This document shows, piece by piece, positions 32,880 to 40,765 of a DNA stretch of 64,000 nucleotides. The position numbers and the translations under genes are program-made. Under the pieces are notes generated by a model, which made no database searches, was not told where the DNA came from, and saw only the letters and a list, made by a program, of their open reading frames with translations. The stretch lies in NCBI RefSeq assembly GCF_021109255.1, contig NZ_JAJODG010000001.1; one strand, written 5' to 3'. The DNA is from Merdimmobilis hominis. Its GTDB lineage: Bacteria > Bacillota > Clostridia > Oscillospirales > Ruminococcaceae. Position 1 is the stretch's first letter. Each line of letters begins with the position of its first letter.

Positions 32880-33830
32880 ATGATGAAGACAATATGGACA
32901 GAGACACCCAAAGGCGAGGAGGCACAACAGGAATGGATCGGAAGTCAATCTAGGCACAGGTTGCCCATGGTGCAAATCACCAAAAACGGTTGTCTAAAAA
33001 TCAACAAACCACTCCAGGAACTGCTGCCTCCCTACTTCCAGCTGTCCTATTTCCCGCAGAATCAGGAGCTTCTCCTGCGGGAATCCACCCTGGAAGACGG
33101 GGGGATCCGCATGGGAAAAACTTTTGTCAAGCTTCTGCCCCTCTCGCGGAAACTGCACCGGTGCGGCGTGGAACTTCCAGCGTATTTTGAGGTGGGCCAT
33201 GTGCCAGTGGGGAAGATCTGGCACGGGAAACTGCGGCAGATCCCCGATGAAAAACTGCTTGCCTCCATCTACAAAGACCAGAAAAAATCCTCTCGGGAAG
33301 AGGCGCGGTGTTCCCCGGCTATGGAGCGGATTCTGGAACGGTATGCCCCTCTCTGTGAAGAGATTGTCCAAAATTGTGCCAAGTCCATCCCTATCAAAGA
33401 TCGCCGGGAAGAGGCTAAATTAGGGCTGATTGAAGCGGTTTTCCGCTATGAACCGGCTCTGTGTACTTTTGAAGAACACGCCAGGGAGTTTGTCCGGGAT
33501 TGGCTGCTGTCGGCCAACAAAAGGTATACGCCGGCCGCCGCCAATGAGCGATTCAGCGCCGATAGGATCCGTAAGGCAGAGGATGAGGAGGTATCCCTAT
33601 ACGACCTCCTGGCCGGAAGCGACGACGGAGGTATGGGGCGTTGGGAAAACCAGCAGGAAACCGCAAGTTTTCAGGCGAGCCTTACCAAGGCGGAACAAGA
33701 AATGTTTCAAATGGTGCTGGGGAACGCTTCGGTTTCAGAAATTGCGGATCGGTTTTCCATCACAGAGGGCCATGTCCGCAGCAAATTGATGGACTTGGTG
33801 GTACAATGGAGGCAGTTTTCCCGGGAATGA
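32880..33830 (+). CDS. Sigma-factor-like protein of unknown role
   Basis: 316 residues from the ATG at 32880 (AAGGAG 6 nt upstream). The N-terminal 130 residues are unrecognised. Residues about 150-215 (REEAKLGLIEAVFRYEPALC, then TFEEHAREFVRDWLL) resemble sigma-70 region 2, in which an E-x-x-x-x-G-x-x-L-I-x-A-v-x-r-f-D pattern is usual. The last 45 residues (LTKAEQEMFQMVLGNASVSE, then IADRFSITEGHVRSKL) form a helix-turn-helix like sigma region 4. It may be a diverged sigma factor or a regulator made from its parts. No anti-sigma gene is adjacent. Confidence 0.62.
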   Translation: MMKTIWTETPKGEEAQQEWIGSQSRHRLPMVQITKNGCLKINKPLQELLPPYFQLSYFPQNQELLLRESTLEDGGIRMGKTFVKLLPLSRKLHRCGVELPAYFEVGHVPVGKIWHGKLRQIPDEKLLASIYKDQKKSSREEARCSPAMERILERYAPLCEEIVQNCAKSIPIKDRREEAKLGLIEAVFRYEPALCTFEEHAREFVRDWLLSANKRYTPAAANERFSADRIRKAEDEEVSLYDLLAGSDDGGMGRWENQQETASFQASLTKAEQEMFQMVLGNASVSEIADRFSITEGHVRSKLMDLVVQWRQFSRE

Positions 33831-33966
33831 GGGCTTTTGCCGCGCCGGGCACCCTCTCTCATACCGCGTAACAGGTTTGTATTTCATTAGTGCAGCTTCG
33901 TATCAAAAAACCGAAAATGATTTGGAAAAACGGATAATTCCACAAGTATAAAATAAAATAGACCTA

Positions 33967-33981
33967 GAAACAATTCGTTTC
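33967..33981. repeat. Small palindrome related to the one at 29632
   Basis: GAAACAATTCGTTTC matches the core of GGAAACAAATTCGTTTCC at 29632-29649 except for one base in the loop. Both lie in AT-rich gaps. Confidence 0.5.
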
Positions 33982-34007
33982 CCCCGCATCTTTTGAATCA
34001 ATTTCGC

Positions 34008-34034
34008 AGCCAGGGCGTGTCCCTGGCTTTTTTG
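34008..34034 (+). terminator. Strong terminator in the gap after the sigma-like gene
   Basis: AGCCAGGG and CCCTGGCT surround a 5-nt loop and are followed by TTTTTTGCG. It lies 178 nt after the sigma-like stop. With an upstream TATAAA at about 33945 it could instead end a small RNA. The stretch 33831-34007 has no gene. Confidence 0.75.
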
Positions 34035-34075
34035 CGCCCTCGGGGTGAGGGAGATATCGCTGGTTATTTTGTGAT

Positions 34076-34354
34076 TTAGAGGGGGGCCAAAGCAGCCGGA
34101 ATTCTGTTGGAGGGCGTCCCCTGGCCGTGGAGGGCGGCAAACCGTTCCAGGGCCGGTTTGGGTACCTGCCCACTGTACGCTGGGACGCCCAAGGATCACA
34201 AAGTCCTCCGGCAGGAAGGTGGGGATTGGAGGGATCCCCAAGGTGAGTCGTATTCCTCCACCGGCATGGGAAGCGCCTCCGCTATAGCCCGGACCATCTG
34301 CCGGGTAGTCCCTGTTGGGCTGAAATAGACAAGGGAGATTTTGTTGACAGTCAT
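34076..34354 (-). pseudogene. Broken flavodoxin-like gene
   Basis: The ATG at 34354 has GGAGG 7 nt upstream and overlaps the kinase stop (ATGA). The first 38 codons read MTVNKISLVYFSPTGTTRQM and VRAIAEALPMPVEEYD, the FMN phosphate-binding loop of flavodoxins. Then one base appears lost near 34245, and the homologous sequence LTLGIPPIPTFLPEDFVILG continues in another frame. One extra base near 34187 restores the first frame as GVPAYSGQVPKPALERFAAL, HGQGTPSN, ending at a TAA (34076-34078). In the original frame a stop falls between the two shifts. The remaining half of the domain is missing. Sequence errors could explain the shifts but not the truncation. Confidence 0.75.
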
Positions 34355-35766
34355 GATGGTTCCTCCTGATTGCGGCAGCGGGCGGGGTTTTCCCCCACCG
34401 GCAGCCGCACTTGGATGACCGTGCCTTCATCAGGGCGGCTGGTCAGGGTAATCTGCCCGCCGTATTTGGCGGCCACGTGCTTGACGATGGAAAGGCCCAA
34501 ACCGGTGCCGCCCTCCCGCTTGCTACGGCCTTTGTCCACCCGGTAAAACCGCTCGAAGATGCGGGGCTGATGCTCCATGGGGATGCCGATGCCGGTGTCC
34601 GACACGGTGACGCTGCAAGTTTCATCCCCCTGGTCGCAGACCACCGAGACCGAACCGCCGTCGGTGTTGTATTTTACCGCGTTTTCGATGATGTTCTTCA
34701 AAAGCTGCCGCATGTCGTCGGGAACTGCCCAGCAGCAGCCCTCCCCCTCCGCCTGGGCTGTAATATTTCGTTTGCTGATCTGAGGGGTGAGGCTGTAGAG
34801 GATGTCCTCCGCCATCTCCCGCAAATCCACCAGCTCCGGGCGCTGCTCCTGGCTCTGGCCGCTCTCCAGGCTGGATAGGCGCAGGATGTCCTCAATCAAA
34901 TTGGTCATCCGCTCCGATTCCTCCCGGATGCGCCGAAGGTAGCTCTCCACCAAGGCATGGTCTTGCACCACGCCGGAATCCAGCAGCTCGGCAAAGCCTT
35001 TGATGGAGGTGATGGGGGTTTTCAGCTCGTGGGAGACGTTGGCTACAAATTCGCTGCGCATCCGCTCCATCTGGCGCATCTGGGTGACATCGGTAAAGAT
35101 GAGGATGGCTGAGGCACTGCGGCCGCTGTCCGTCCAGGCTCCTTGGGTGGGGATGGCGCGCACCGACACCACAGTGCCGGATTTGTCCATCAGGTTGACG
35201 TCGAACACCGAGGAGATTTGGTTCTCTACCGCCTTATCCACCGACCTCAGGATATCCGGGTTGTCGGTGAGGGAGGTGATGGCTTGGCCCACAATTTCAT
35301 CTCCGATGTCAAAATATTTGTGGATGGCGCTGTTGTGCTGCAAAATCCGCCGCCCTGCGTCCACCAGCACCAGCCCGCCGTCCATGTTGTTGAGGATGTA
35401 TTCCGCCTTTTCTTTTTCGTAGGTCAGATCCTCCAGGGTGTGGGAGATGTTTTGGGTGAGCTGGTTGATCGCCCCGATAATGGGGGAGAGTTCATCGTCA
35501 TAGGGGTAATCGATGTGGAGGTTGTAGTTCCCCCGCTGGATCATCTCCAGATGGTTGGTGATCCGCTGGATGGGGTCAGCCACGGTGCCGGCGATCTTCT
35601 GGGAGAAAAGGACGGCCAGGGGCAGGCAGGCCAGAAAGGTGGCCGCCAGGGGAAGCAGGATGTCAAAGGGGGGAGCCATTCCTTGAAGAACAGACACAGC
35701 TGCGGCATAGATGCAGAGGGCGCACAGCAGGAAGGCAAGCAGGCGCCAAAAGATGGTTCGTTTCAT
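34351..35766 (-). CDS. PhoR-type sensor histidine kinase (orphan)
   Basis: 471 residues from the ATG at 35766 (GGAGG 7 nt upstream). Two membrane helices (about 8-28 and 35-55) are separated by a very short outside loop. A HAMP domain (55-110) and a PAS domain (about 120-235, LNNMDGGLVLVDAGRRILQH) follow. HisKA has FVANVSHELKTPITSIKG with the phospho-acceptor His246. The ATPase domain has NIIENAVKYN, DTGIGIP and GGTGLGLSIVKH. The layout fits the phosphate sensor PhoR. A response regulator gene normally precedes it, but here the upstream neighbour is lpdA behind a terminator, so its partner is elsewhere. Confidence 0.9.
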   Translation of the reverse strand: MKRTIFWRLLAFLLCALCIYAAAVSVLQGMAPPFDILLPLAATFLACLPLAVLFSQKIAGTVADPIQRITNHLEMIQRGNYNLHIDYPYDDELSPIIGAINQLTQNISHTLEDLTYEKEKAEYILNNMDGGLVLVDAGRRILQHNSAIHKYFDIGDEIVGQAITSLTDNPDILRSVDKAVENQISSVFDVNLMDKSGTVVSVRAIPTQGAWTDSGRSASAILIFTDVTQMRQMERMRSEFVANVSHELKTPITSIKGFAELLDSGVVQDHALVESYLRRIREESERMTNLIEDILRLSSLESGQSQEQRPELVDLREMAEDILYSLTPQISKRNITAQAEGEGCCWAVPDDMRQLLKNIIENAVKYNTDGGSVSVVCDQGDETCSVTVSDTGIGIPMEHQPRIFERFYRVDKGRSKREGGTGLGLSIVKHVAAKYGGQITLTSRPDEGTVIQVRLPVGENPARCRNQEEPS

Positions 35767-35812
35767 GAGGGGGCCTCCAATCAATTGGGATATGTATGAA
35801 ACAGGGAAGCGG

Positions 35813-35855
35813 TTTCTTCCCCAATGGCCGCTTGCGACCATTGTAGCACAATTTT
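35813..35855. repeat. Third, diverged copy of the TTTCTTCCCCAATG palindrome
   Basis: TTTCTTCCCCAATGG opens the element, and AATGGCCGC/GCGACCATT replaces the AATGATCGC/GCGATCATT stem of the copies near 31.6 kb. The paired change of the fourth to fifth positions keeps the stem. The tail TTGTAGCACAATTTT parallels TTGTATCACAAAT. Confidence 0.65.
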
Positions 35856-35911
35856 GGGCAGCAAGGAGGATTTTCTCTCATTTTAACGGAGACTTTTTTG
35901 TTTCAAGGCGC

Positions 35912-35952
35912 AAAAAGCGGCCCTTTTCCCTATAGGAAAAGGGCCGCTTTTT
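35912..35952. terminator. Bidirectional terminator at the end of the one-carbon cluster
   Basis: An 18-bp perfect stem (AAAAAGCGGCCCTTTTCC and its complement) with a 5-nt loop carries T-tracts on both strands. It lies 10 nt after the lpdA stop. Confidence 0.93.
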
Positions 35953-35961
35953 GATGCAGCT

Positions 35962-37365
35962 TTATTTTTTGGCCGGAGCCAGATGGATGGCCATGCCGTG
36001 AGCGCTCTCCACCGCCTCGGTCACCGCTTCGGTAAAGGTGGGATGGGGGCGGATCACCGAACTGAGCTCCTTAGAGGTCAGCTTGTTGACGATGGCCGTG
36101 GACAGTTCGCTGATCAGGTCGGTGGCACGGCAGCACATCAGGTGGGCGCCCAGCAGGACATCGGTCTTTTCATCAAACAACAGCTTGATAAAGCCCCGGT
36201 CCGCCTGTTCGATGATACTTTTGCCGTTTCCGGACATGATGTATTTGCCCTTGTGCACGGCGATGCCCTTCTCCTTGCACTCCTCTTCGGTCAGGCCGAC
36301 GGTGGCGATCTCCGGGTCGGTGTAGACGCAGCCGGGGACGGCAGTGAGGCAGATGGAAGGCTCCTTGCCGGCGATGAGTTCAACGGCGGTGAGGCCCTGG
36401 GCGGATGCCATATGGGCCAGCTGGATCTTAGCGGTGACGTCACCGATGGCCCGGATGGAGGGCACGTTGGTCCTAAACGCCTCGTCGGTGACGATGCGGC
36501 CCCGTTCCATCTCCACCGAGAAACCCTCGGCAAAGAGACCGTCGGTGTTGGGGCGGCGGCCAATGGCCACCAATACGCCGTCGGCGGTGACCACCTGTTC
36601 CTTGCCCTTCTGGGTGAAGTGGCAGGCGATGCCTTCGGGGGTCTCCTCCAGCCGCTCCACCATGGCGCCGGTGTGGATGGCGACCCCCCGTTTTTTCAGG
36701 ATCATGGCAAGGTTCTGGGAGATCTCCCGGTCCATGGGGGGCAGGATGCGGTCCATGGCCTCCACAATGGTCACCTTGCATCCAAAGCTCTGGTACACCG
36801 AGGCGAACTCCACCCCGATGACCCCGCCGCCGATGATGATCAGGTTCTCGTACAGCTTATCCTCCAAAAAGAGGAACTCATCGCTGGTGCCCACATGGGG
36901 CAGGTCCAGGCCGGGGATGGGGGGCCGGGAGGGCTTGGAGCCGGTGGCCACCAAGATATTTTCGCCGGCCAGTTCCACCGGGCCCTCCCCGGTGGCCACA
37001 GTGACGCTGTGAGGGCCGGTCAAGGTGCCGGTGCCTTGGTACAGGTCGATCTTATTGGCTTTGATCAGCTGTTCAATGCCGGAGCGAAGCTGTTCAATCA
37101 CTTGGTTTTTGCGGTCGTGGACTTTTTGGATGTCAAAGGACACCCCTTGGGCACAAAGGCCCACCGATTCAAATTCCTGGACTCCCCGGTACAGGGCGGC
37201 GGCGTGGAGCAGGGCTTTGGTGGGGATGCACCCCCGGTTGAGGCAGGTGCCGCCCACTTGGCGGTTCTCCACCAAGGCGGTGGTAAGGCCCAGTTGGGCG
37301 GCCCGGATGGCGGCTTCATAACCGCCGGGGCCGGCCCCGATGACAATCAACTGATATTCGTTCAT
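35962..37365 (-). CDS. lpdA: Dihydrolipoyl dehydrogenase (glycine cleavage L protein)
   Basis: 467 residues from the ATG at 37365, which has GGAGG 6 nt upstream (the ATG at 37371 lies too close to it). FAD-binding IGAGPGGYEAAIRAAQLG opens the protein; the redox pair Cys41-Cys46 is in GGTCLNRGCIPTKALL; NAD-binding GGGVIGVEFASVYQSFG is central; the catalytic His-Glu motif is RPHPTFTEAVTEA. It reoxidises the lipoyl group of GcvH and makes NADH. It is the last gene of the cluster that starts with gcvT, so it most likely serves the glycine cleavage system. Confidence 0.95.
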   Translation of the reverse strand: MNEYQLIVIGAGPGGYEAAIRAAQLGLTTALVENRQVGGTCLNRGCIPTKALLHAAALYRGVQEFESVGLCAQGVSFDIQKVHDRKNQVIEQLRSGIEQLIKANKIDLYQGTGTLTGPHSVTVATGEGPVELAGENILVATGSKPSRPPIPGLDLPHVGTSDEFLFLEDKLYENLIIIGGGVIGVEFASVYQSFGCKVTIVEAMDRILPPMDREISQNLAMILKKRGVAIHTGAMVERLEETPEGIACHFTQKGKEQVVTADGVLVAIGRRPNTDGLFAEGFSVEMERGRIVTDEAFRTNVPSIRAIGDVTAKIQLAHMASAQGLTAVELIAGKEPSICLTAVPGCVYTDPEIATVGLTEEECKEKGIAVHKGKYIMSGNGKSIIEQADRGFIKLLFDEKTDVLLGAHLMCCRATDLISELSTAIVNKLTSKELSSVIRPHPTFTEAVTEAVESAHGMAIHLAPAKK

Positions 37366-37404
37366 ATCCATCCTCCATTTCTACCGTGGGGATTGTTGGT
37401 TCTG

Positions 37405-38412
37405 TTAAAATTCTTGGGAGCGGATGAAATCCCGCAGGTCTTCCACCATCTGCCGGGGAAGCTGCCCAATGTCCTCCAAGAGGAGGGGGGAGAGGGACTC
37501 GCCCAGCTCCCGGGAGGAGAAGACTTTGCCGGTGAAGAGTGGGGCGATGCGGGGGATGAAATCCCCGTCCATGGCATCGGAGTACAGAGCGGCTTCCTGC
37601 ACCCGGCCGCTCTCCACCCGCAGTTTCAATTCGATACCGCCCCAGGGGAACCGGCATTCCCCCTGCCAATGGAAGGGGATATTCCTGCCTAGGCGCCAGT
37701 CAAAAGAGGCGTTCCGGGCGGCGAGGGCTGCGGTCTTGTCCCCGTCCAGCTCCTCCACCGGGAAGGGGAGGGAAGGGAGGCCGTACACCTGTTCAAACGC
37801 AGAGATGAGGGCTTTTTTCATAGCTTCCACCGTCAGATCCGGCTGCAATTCCACCAGGTTGACCACCCGGGATTTCACCGAGCTCACCCCTTGGGAGGAG
37901 AGCTTGGCCGCCGAAACATTGAGGTAGCGGGCCACCAGATCCTTGTTTACCTGGAGCATCAATGTGCCGTGATGGTAGGATTTTCCCCCGTGGTGATAAA
38001 AGGCGTTGCCGGAGAATTTCCGTCCGTCGGCAGTGGTGACGTCGTTCCGGCCGGACTTTTGGGCGGAGATGCCCAGGGAAGCCACCGCCTGCAGGATGAC
38101 ATCCAGCTGGCGGGAAAGGTCGTAATCGGGGCTGTTCATCAAAAAAGTGAAGTTGAGGTTCCCCAAATCGTGGAACACCGCCCCACCCCCGGAGAGGCGG
38201 CGGGCCAGAAATCCACCGTCCTCCTCCAGCTCTTTGACCCGGCATTCCTTCCAGGCGTTCTGGTTTTTGCCGATAACCACCGTCTTTTGGTTCTGCCACA
38301 GGTAGAGGATGCAGCTCTCCTTTGGCACATGGGTGAGGAGCATTTCCTCCAGGGCCAGGTTTTCATAGGGGTTGAAGCCGGTGCCCATACAGGTGTACAA
38401 GGTCTTGATCAT
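37405..38412 (-). CDS. lplA: Lipoate-protein ligase A
   Basis: 335 residues from the ATG at 38412 (GGAGG 9 nt upstream). RRLSGGGAVFHDLGNLNFTF is the lipoate-binding RRxSGGGAVYHD motif; GRKFSGNAFYHHGGKSYHHG is the second family block and contains the catalytic Lys region; a C-terminal accessory domain starts near residue 250. It activates scavenged lipoate with ATP and attaches it to Lys64 of GcvH. Its presence between the formate channel and lpdA fits the glycine cleavage role. No lipoate synthesis genes are in the window. Confidence 0.95.
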   Translation of the reverse strand: MIKTLYTCMGTGFNPYENLALEEMLLTHVPKESCILYLWQNQKTVVIGKNQNAWKECRVKELEEDGGFLARRLSGGGAVFHDLGNLNFTFLMNSPDYDLSRQLDVILQAVASLGISAQKSGRNDVTTADGRKFSGNAFYHHGGKSYHHGTLMLQVNKDLVARYLNVSAAKLSSQGVSSVKSRVVNLVELQPDLTVEAMKKALISAFEQVYGLPSLPFPVEELDGDKTAALAARNASFDWRLGRNIPFHWQGECRFPWGGIELKLRVESGRVQEAALYSDAMDGDFIPRIAPLFTGKVFSSRELGESLSPLLLEDIGQLPRQMVEDLRDFIRSQEF

Positions 38413-38432
38413 AAACGGATTCCTCCCAAGGG

Positions 38433-39254
38433 TTAGGTTCGGGACTGCTGAGGAGCCGGTGCGCCCAGGTGGCTGCGGAACAGCAGATAGGATAGCAGTG
38501 CGCCGCCCAGGATGTTGCCCAGGGTCACCGGCAACAGGTTGGCGAAGAAGAAATTGCCCCAATTGAGGGCCGGGAGGGAGAGCCCCTCCAGCGCCGAAGC
38601 GTATTGGGGAAGGGTCCCAACAAACAAACCAGCGGGGATGTAGTACATGTTGGCGACGCTGTGCTCAAACCCGCAGAAGATGAAGAAGGCCACCGGTAGG
38701 TAAGCGCCCATCACCCGGCCACTTAAATCCTGGGCGGAGAGGCTTAAAAGCACCGCCAGGCACACGAGGATGTTGCACCAAAGACCCAGCACCACCCCTT
38801 GGGGGAAGGTGAGGCTGCATTTGGCGGAGGCAGTGCGGGCCATGGCGGCAGCCAGGTCGGCGGGAAGCCGGCCAAAGTAGACATAGCTCCCGGCGACAGC
38901 CGCGGCCCCCACAAAGTTGCCCAGGTAGACGATGGCCCAGCTGCGCAGCATGCTGCCCAGGGAGGTTTTGCGGTCCAGCACCGAAAGGGTGATGAGGCAG
39001 TTGCCGGTGAACAGCTCCGCCCCCGACAGGATGACTATGGCAAGGCCAAAGGGGAACAGAAGGCCGCTGATCAGCTTGGCCAGGGAGGGGTTGGCCACCG
39101 CGTAGGTGGCCGTGGCTGAGGCGGCGCCCCCCAGGGCGATCAGCGCACCAGCTAAAACCGCCAGCAAAAAAGCGGGCAGAGGGGCGCGCTCTGCCTTGGC
39201 GCAGCCGGTGGCACAGTAGTTTTCCAGCGTCTGGGCCGGGGTGAACAGGCTCAT
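38433..39254 (-). CDS. Formate/nitrite transporter (FNT) family channel
   Basis: 273 residues with six main membrane helices. The FNT signatures AELFTGN and CGFEHSVANMYYIPAG are present; the latter holds the conserved pore His. FNT proteins form pentameric channels for formate, nitrite or hydrosulfide. The gene overlaps folD by 4 nt (ATGA) in a cluster whose final soluble product is formate, so formate export (or uptake for Fhs) is the most likely job. Nitrite transport is less likely, as no nitrite-handling genes are nearby. Confidence 0.92.
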   Translation of the reverse strand: MSLFTPAQTLENYCATGCAKAERAPLPAFLLAVLAGALIALGGAASATATYAVANPSLAKLISGLLFPFGLAIVILSGAELFTGNCLITLSVLDRKTSLGSMLRSWAIVYLGNFVGAAAVAGSYVYFGRLPADLAAAMARTASAKCSLTFPQGVVLGLWCNILVCLAVLLSLSAQDLSGRVMGAYLPVAFFIFCGFEHSVANMYYIPAGLFVGTLPQYASALEGLSLPALNWGNFFFANLLPVTLGNILGGALLSYLLFRSHLGAPAPQQSRT

Positions 39255-40102
39255 TTCGACGCCTTTTCCGCGGCTTCCACCACGTGTTTCACCAGCACCG
39301 AAGTGGTGACGGTGCCCACGCCGCCGGGCACCGGGGTGATGGCCTCCACAATGGGTTCCGCCTCTTCAAACTTCACGTCTCCAGTCAGCTTGCCGTCCTC
39401 CAGGACGTGGATCCCCACGTCGATGACCACCTGGCCGGGGGAGAGGTATTCCTTCCCCACCACGCCGGCTTTGCCAGCGGCGACGATGAGAACCTCTGCC
39501 TCCCGGCAGAGGGCAGGCATATCCGCCGTGCGGGTGTGGCAGACGGTGACGGTGGCGTTTTTTTGGAGCAGCAGCATGGCGGCGGGCTTGCCCACCACCA
39601 GACTGCGGCCGACGACCACCGCTTTTTTGCCCTGGAGCGGATAGCCGTAGTGGTCCAGAATCTCCATGCAGGCTTGGGCGGTACAAGGGGGATAGCCTTC
39701 CCCGGAGCCGGAGAATACCCCGGCCAGGGAGCCGTCGGTGATGCCGTCTACATCCTTTTGGGGGGCGAGGGCCCGGCGGATCCGCTCCCCGTCAATGTGC
39801 CCCGGCAGCGGGCGGAACAGGAGGCAGCCGTGGATGGCAGGGTCAGCGTTGATCTCTTCTATGGTGGCCAACAGGGTTTCCTCCGGGACATCGGCGGGCA
39901 GGAGGAACTGCTTCACCCCGACGCCGATCTTCTCGCAGCGCTTGATGGCCCCTTTTTCATAGGAGATGTCGTCCCCCCGCTCCCCCACCCGCACAATGGC
40001 TAGGGTGGGGAGGATGCCCTTCTCTTTGAGGGCGCTGGTTCTCTCTGTAAGGGATTGGTTTAGGGCGGCGGTCACCGCCGCGCCTTTGAGGATGGTTGCC
40101 AT
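39251..40102 (-). CDS. folD: Methylene-THF dehydrogenase / methenyl-THF cyclohydrolase
   Basis: 283 residues from the ATG at 40102 (GGAGG upstream; the longer frame to 40372 overlaps fchA and is not coding). The catalytic SYEKGAIKRCEKIG block has the Tyr and Lys of the family. Other hallmarks are DVDGITDGSLAG, VVGRSLVVGKPAAMLL and ITPVPGGVGTVTT. FolD oxidises methylene-THF and hydrolyses methenyl-THF to 10-formyl-THF. The gene follows fchA, which suggests a divided cyclohydrolase role. Confidence 0.96.
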   Translation of the reverse strand: MATILKGAAVTAALNQSLTERTSALKEKGILPTLAIVRVGERGDDISYEKGAIKRCEKIGVGVKQFLLPADVPEETLLATIEEINADPAIHGCLLFRPLPGHIDGERIRRALAPQKDVDGITDGSLAGVFSGSGEGYPPCTAQACMEILDHYGYPLQGKKAVVVGRSLVVGKPAAMLLLQKNATVTVCHTRTADMPALCREAEVLIVAAGKAGVVGKEYLSPGQVVIDVGIHVLEDGKLTGDVKFEEAEPIVEAITPVPGGVGTVTTSVLVKHVVEAAEKASK

Positions 40103-40116
40103 AGGTGTTTCCCCTC

Positions 40117-40746
40117 CTATTGCAGCCGCTCCAGCACCGACTGGTAGATGGCATCCGCCCGGGCGGTGTAGGCAGTCAGCATGGCGTTGGCTTTTTGGTT
40201 GATCTCTTCGGCATAGGCCCGGTCGGCCATGGATTTGGTGTTGATGAACACATTGAGGCTGGCGCCCAGCAGTGCCGCCTTGCAGAAGGCGACCCCGACC
40301 CCGGCGTCCGACAGGGCGATGGCGCTTCCCATCTTGGCAAAGCCGTCCATTAGGTCGATGGCCTGGCAGCACTTCTCCATGATTTCAAAGGGGACCTGGC
40401 AGGCCTCCTTCAAAACGACGGCCATAACCCGGGCCTTCTCCGCCTTTTCTTCCTCGGTGGCCTTGGGCATGCCGTAGGCTTTTGAGAGGGGTTCAAACAC
40501 CTGGGCGTCCCGCTCCACCAGGGCGAGCAGGTCGTTTTGTAGGGCGGTGGCCTTCTCCTGGAGGGCGATCACGTCCGCTTCCACCGCGGCATATTTCTTC
40601 TTGCCCACGGTCAGGCTGCCCACCATGTTGCCCAGGGCGGTGCCGATAGCGCCCACCAGGGCGGAGGCTCCCCCCCCGCCCGGCACCGGCGCTTTGGAAG
40701 CCAGGACGGTGACGAAGTCCCGGCAGCTTTGTGTGGTAAAGTCCAT
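40117..40746 (-). CDS. fchA: Methenyltetrahydrofolate cyclohydrolase / cyclodeaminase family (FchA)
   Basis: 209 residues from the ATG at 40746, which has GGAG 7 nt upstream; an ATG six bases earlier is too close to it. SKAPVPGGGGASALVGAIGT is the signature of the formiminotransferase-cyclodeaminase C-terminal family, and the rest is helical. In acetogenic and purinolytic Clostridia the stand-alone protein converts methenyl-THF to 10-formyl-THF. Its place between fhs and folD supports that over histidine breakdown. Cyclodeaminase activity cannot be excluded. Confidence 0.92.
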   Translation of the reverse strand: MDFTTQSCRDFVTVLASKAPVPGGGGASALVGAIGTALGNMVGSLTVGKKKYAAVEADVIALQEKATALQNDLLALVERDAQVFEPLSKAYGMPKATEEEKAEKARVMAVVLKEACQVPFEIMEKCCQAIDLMDGFAKMGSAIALSDAGVGVAFCKAALLGASLNVFINTKSMADRAYAEEINQKANAMLTAYTARADAIYQSVLERLQ

Positions 40747-40765
40747 AGTCATTCTCCTTTGCCCA

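Noticed and set aside
33903..34430. A 175-codon minus-strand frame over the flavodoxin remnant
   Set aside because: Only its middle part (LTLGIPPIPTFLPEDF) is homologous sequence. The rest is the out-of-frame product of a frameshifted gene, so the locus is called a pseudogene.
35983..37692. A 569-codon plus-strand frame opposite lpdA and lplA
   Set aside because: It spans two well-recognised genes on the other strand and shows no domain.
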